DNA of 64,000 nt from Solen grandis. Taxonomy: Eukaryota; Mollusca; Bivalvia; Adapedonta; Solenidae. The position numbers and the translations under genes were made by a program. Position 1 is the stretch's first letter; every line of letters starts with the position of its first letter. Location of the stretch: NCBI GenBank assembly GCA_021229015.1, contig CM037791.1:52552808-52616807 (forward strand), read 5' to 3'. The notes under the pieces were generated by a model. It saw only the letters and a list, made by a program, of their open reading frames with translations, made no database searches and was not told the DNA's origin. Of the stretch, positions 60,991 to 64,000 are shown in pieces.

Positions 60991-61452
60991 TGTATAAAAA
61001 AAACAGTGGGGGTAAATATAGGAGTCTATGGTAATGGCGATCAATACATCCCATCTGAGTTTAAGAATAATTTACTAAAATTTGATACCCCACAGTCAAT
61101 CGATAAGTTAAGACTACTGTTTAATTAAACTGTGAAAGATGTAAACACGCCCCTGGAGGACAACTGAATCCTCCTGAAGAGGCTATATAAGAATTAGCTA
61201 AAAAATCCGTTATCACCCCAGATCCGATCTGGAGTGAACTGATTGACTATGAGGTGTCAAAGGAGATAATTCCCTATTAAAAGATAAAACTTCAATAAAT
61301 GTGTCACAATGCTAATGCATTATGATAGATGGGGTGTAGAACCCTATCCCATCCTGACACCAGACCTATTTATTAAGAAATATCTGTTTAAAATAACATA
61401 CCCATTTCTGAGCAAACAAAACGGTCCCATAGGGTATAAAAACTATGTGTAA
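60991..61452 (+). pseudogene. Frame-broken coding relic, unknown family
   Basis: Three successive plus-strand frames look coding. 60991-61128 includes GVYGNGDQYIPSEFKNNLL, 61153-61280 includes KSVITPDPIWSELIDYEVS, and 61305-61452 includes WGVEPYPILTPDLFIKKYL. Amino-acid usage is protein-like and the segments abut, but stops and frameshifts separate them. I do not recognise the family; viral or transposon origin is possible. Confidence 0.35.
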
Positions 61453-61636
61453 CTGCAGAAATAAGATAACTAAATATGCACAAAATGTACATTATATACA
61501 ATAAAATTTTAGCCTCGGTGTCGGATAAGATGGGTTCATATATATTAATTTATATGTTTGATCGCCATTTGCTTAAAGAGTGACCCTCCTCGTATTTTGT
61601 GCTGTGGCCCAGCTTGGAGCTCATAACTTAATATAT

Positions 61637-62110
61637 TTAAATCTTATCTGTCATCTGACAGTCTGTTAAATAGACAGCCAGGGCTTTGTAAACGGACTTA
61701 CTGTGGGCTTTACTGGGATTGAGAACATTTTCAAGGGAGAAGGACAACCCCGCCTTAATTAATGTGGATTTAAGTTTATCTCTTTATGAACTAAAGGTTT
61801 GACATGCCAATAAAAAATGAGTAGTAGTATTTTGGACTTGGCATTTATCACACTTTGGCCGAAGATTCAAAATATATATTCCTCTATTACCCGACAGAAG
61901 ATTTGTACCTAAACGGAGACATTTATACAGCTTATTTATCTAGATTATTCCTACGACTGGTTTTCCAGTAACATCTATTTATATCTCAGCCAATATAGGA
62001 GACTGCGTAACGCCCCGGGTCAAATTCTGCAACGTATTTTTGGATCACATTGAGTTACCAAGTGGGTTTGGGACGAAAAGTGAGTCATATATCACTGTAT
62101 TATATATAGA
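61637..62110 (-). pseudogene. Non-LTR retrotransposon relic, RT C-terminal end
   Basis: One minus-strand frame from about 62103 to TAA at 61637, interrupted by four in-frame stops. It contains NPLGNS, GVTQSPILAEI, DVTGKPVVGII, LYKCLRLGTNLLSGNRGIY and the zinc knuckle CDKCQVQNTTTHFLLAC (C-x2-C-x7-H-x4-C), the pattern at the C-terminus of LINE reverse transcriptases. Opposite in strand to the endonuclease relic at 58770. Confidence 0.65.
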
Positions 62111-62185
62111 GAAATATCATTATGACCCAACTGTCGTGCCAGACCCTTTGAGAGCTACGTCCGCTTATTGTTATGTATCTCAGGC

Positions 62186-62256
62186 CCTGTTAGCCACAAT
62201 GATAATGTGCTAGTGTTCGAAACTGAAGGTTGTTGATTCGAATCTTGCTCAGACCA
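62186..62256 (+). mobile_element. Degraded tRNA-like sequence
   Basis: Box B GTTGATTCGAATC at 62231-62243 with a weak box A (TTAGCCACAATGATAAT) about 40 bases before. Confidence 0.35.
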
Positions 62257-62462
62257 TATATATATTCTTTTTTCTAATGCATTTTTGCCACTGTGTTTAA
62301 TAATCTACCACATGCAAATCACACAGAGCATAAAAAACAAATCTTCGAAACATTTAAAATCAAAAGAATCATCCACTTACACTGAAAAAGAAAAATATGA
62401 ATTAAAACAAGAAATATCTTTAAAAAAGATATTCGGCGTAGGATGAAAGAAAAACGAGATTT

Positions 62463-63140
62463 TCATTCATGCATAAATATACTTTAATTAAGAAACTTAT
62501 AAATGGAAATATATGCAAAACACATTTCAAAGACTCTAATGTTATGATAGGTTATAAAAGCATTGTTGTAAATAATTGTAAAAAACATGTCTAATTTTGG
62601 TAGTGAACAATGATGAATGGCAATGTTTTTACCAAGGTTTATTTTGCAAATAAGAAAAAAGTCCACGAGATGTGTACAACAACAGGAATGTAGCAAAAAA
62701 AAAAAAAATACAATTTTAAAATAATGTCTATATATATTCAAAACAAAATGTACAGTAAAGAATGACTAGACTATTATACAAAAGACACGACTGACCATTA
62801 TCGTAAACAGGCTTACCTGCACCATAAAAAATTGTAAAATGATTAACATCAGAATATGAAATGATTTGATATAACAAATATTTCAGAGTACATAAAAAAA
62901 TCTATGATAATCCGCTGCATAAAAACCTAAATTAGTTCCAGGCTGATCATGTAATGAGCAGTTATCTGCTCGTTGTAGTTAGGACATACAATTTTTTCTT
63001 CACCTTTATTTCTTACTGACAAAAGCTTGTTCAGGTCTGATTTTATCAGTTGTAAACTGTATCAAAATAGTTTATACAGGCATATACATTAATGATCAGC
63101 ACCTTAAAGCATAGATTCATTGATAAAGGAAGTTACAATA
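62463..63140. other. AT-rich segment interrupting the inverted-repeat element
   Basis: No coding, TIR or tRNA-like signal recognised. Ends at the repeat head at 63141. Confidence 0.5.
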
Positions 63141-63450
63141 AACAAGATAGCCATGATGGCCCTGAATGACTCGCCTGGGTATCACGGCTACAATTTTATT
63201 TTCATTTTTTTTTTAATATAAAAAATAGACAATAATTCTAGTATAACTTAAAAATATTTTACCCCTGATGCAGTGGTGCGAAATTTTATCACCTGAAGTA
63301 GGCTACATGGTTTCATCAATAAACTAAATACCTAAGATCTAGACGACATAGTTTCAAAAAAGAAGAATGTGAATGTTTTTCCAATATATGTCTATGTAAA
63401 ATAACTGTCCCCTGGGTTGTGGTCGTTTATCTTTCGATATGTTCCATCGT
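63141..63450 (+). repeat. Hairpin-ended repeat fragment inside the interrupting segment
   Basis: Head AACAAGATAGCCATGATGGCC at 63141, then diverged 165-bp-type core; closing hairpin absent. Confidence 0.7.
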
Positions 63451-64000
63451 AAATATTATTCTTCCAGTCTTCTAGAACATTCCGAGGAAAAGCGCGCGAA
63501 AGACCTACGCACAACAAATTTAGTACGCTCTAGAAATAGTTCAGTATTTTTTCTATGAAATATACATTTTGATATGACAATTATGAATAAAAGCGTTATT
63601 AGTTGTTTTGGTTTTGGCGAATTAATTTTCAATGAGAGCATCTCGGCAGGCTGGAAGAATTCAATATACATAGTAATTAAGGGGTTTCATGTCATAACAC
63701 GGTGGATTCTTTTTTGTTGTTTTAAATCATTTTCACAAAGTAGCATTCCTCAATTGATGGAAAAGGATTGTATTTAACTTACTGAAATCACTTTCAGGTT
63801 TACATCAAAAAGAAAAGTAATAACACCAAGCTGAATGATATATACAAGCTGCACCCCTTATTTACAGTAATTTTATAGTCCATAACGATGCGTTAACCAA
63901 TAACAGGAGTCCTTTTATTCAGCTTAGAAATATTTACCGCTGTTAGCGTACATTTGATTGGTTTAAGATGCGAGTTGAAATCGAAATTATACAGCTACGC

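Larger units (their letters stand above)
62405..64000. mobile_element. Long inverted-repeat element, copy 2, interrupted and cut by window edge
   Basis: Left end identical in kind at 62405-62440, then about 1 kb of unrelated DNA (about 62463-63462). The element resumes at CCAGTCTTCTAGAACATTCC and matches copy 1 closely to base 64000 (equals 53727), with one deletion of about 75 bp. Confidence 0.85.

Noticed and set aside
1..64000. CRISPR arrays, operons, prokaryotic mobile elements
   Set aside because: The tandem arrays have no short-repeat/unique-spacer pattern. Intron-containing genes, SINEs and LINE relics show animal nuclear DNA.

Overview
The window is AT-rich, repeat-dense, intron-rich animal DNA. 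Its signature repeat opens with AACAAGAGGGCC(A)TGATGGCCCTG...CTCACCTGAG and closes with a TGAGCAC/GTGCTCA hairpin plus GTGAGCTAAAA. I know it (from memory, not searched) from heterodont bivalve genomes such as quagga or zebra mussel and venerid or soft-shell clams. Together with a multi-domain IAP gene, a family expanded in bivalves, this points to a bivalve mollusc. There is one 100-base assembly gap at 38101-38200. No prokaryotic features are present.

Two host genes can be supported, both on the minus strand. The strong one is an inhibitor-of-apoptosis gene at 41007-48203 with a probable non-coding first exon and TATA promoter near 50800-50882. Eight coding exons join with matching phases and good GT/AG sites into a 671-residue protein: BIR - BIR - UBA - RING. 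The RING exon ends in the usual IAP tail and is too short and too split to show as a long ORF. The weaker one is a small unrecognised gene modelled as three exons (31565-31704, 21683-21763, 9177-9414; 152 residues) behind an E2F-type site. Exon 1 and exon 2 are convincing; the third is phase-compatible but less certain.

The rest is mobile DNA. From 1 to 30000 the same hairpin-ended repeat family recurs with three different tandem cores (about 145, 162 and 165 bp units). Six copies of a 242-bp TTAA-flanked MITE (piggyBac-like) are scattered in it, one inside a satellite unit whose empty counterpart lies 260 bp away. Part of one satellite array (about 19800-20590) looks like unpolished sequence. 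From 29500 to 38300 there are a fresh 360-bp tandem duplication, a 46-bp perfect palindrome flanked by 10-bp direct repeats, an inverted repeat, and two terminal-inverted-repeat elements whose interiors are filled with one short motif (TTACGA in one, CCCGA/TCGGG in the other). From 51000 to 64000 there are a tRNA-derived SINE with a 13-bp target duplication just upstream of the IAP promoter, two copies of a long inverted-repeat element, a solo LTR with a 4-bp target duplication, a frameshifted retroviral-type envelope relic, and two non-LTR retrotransposon relics (endonuclease end and RT C-terminal end). A third broken coding relic at 60991-61452 is of unknown family.
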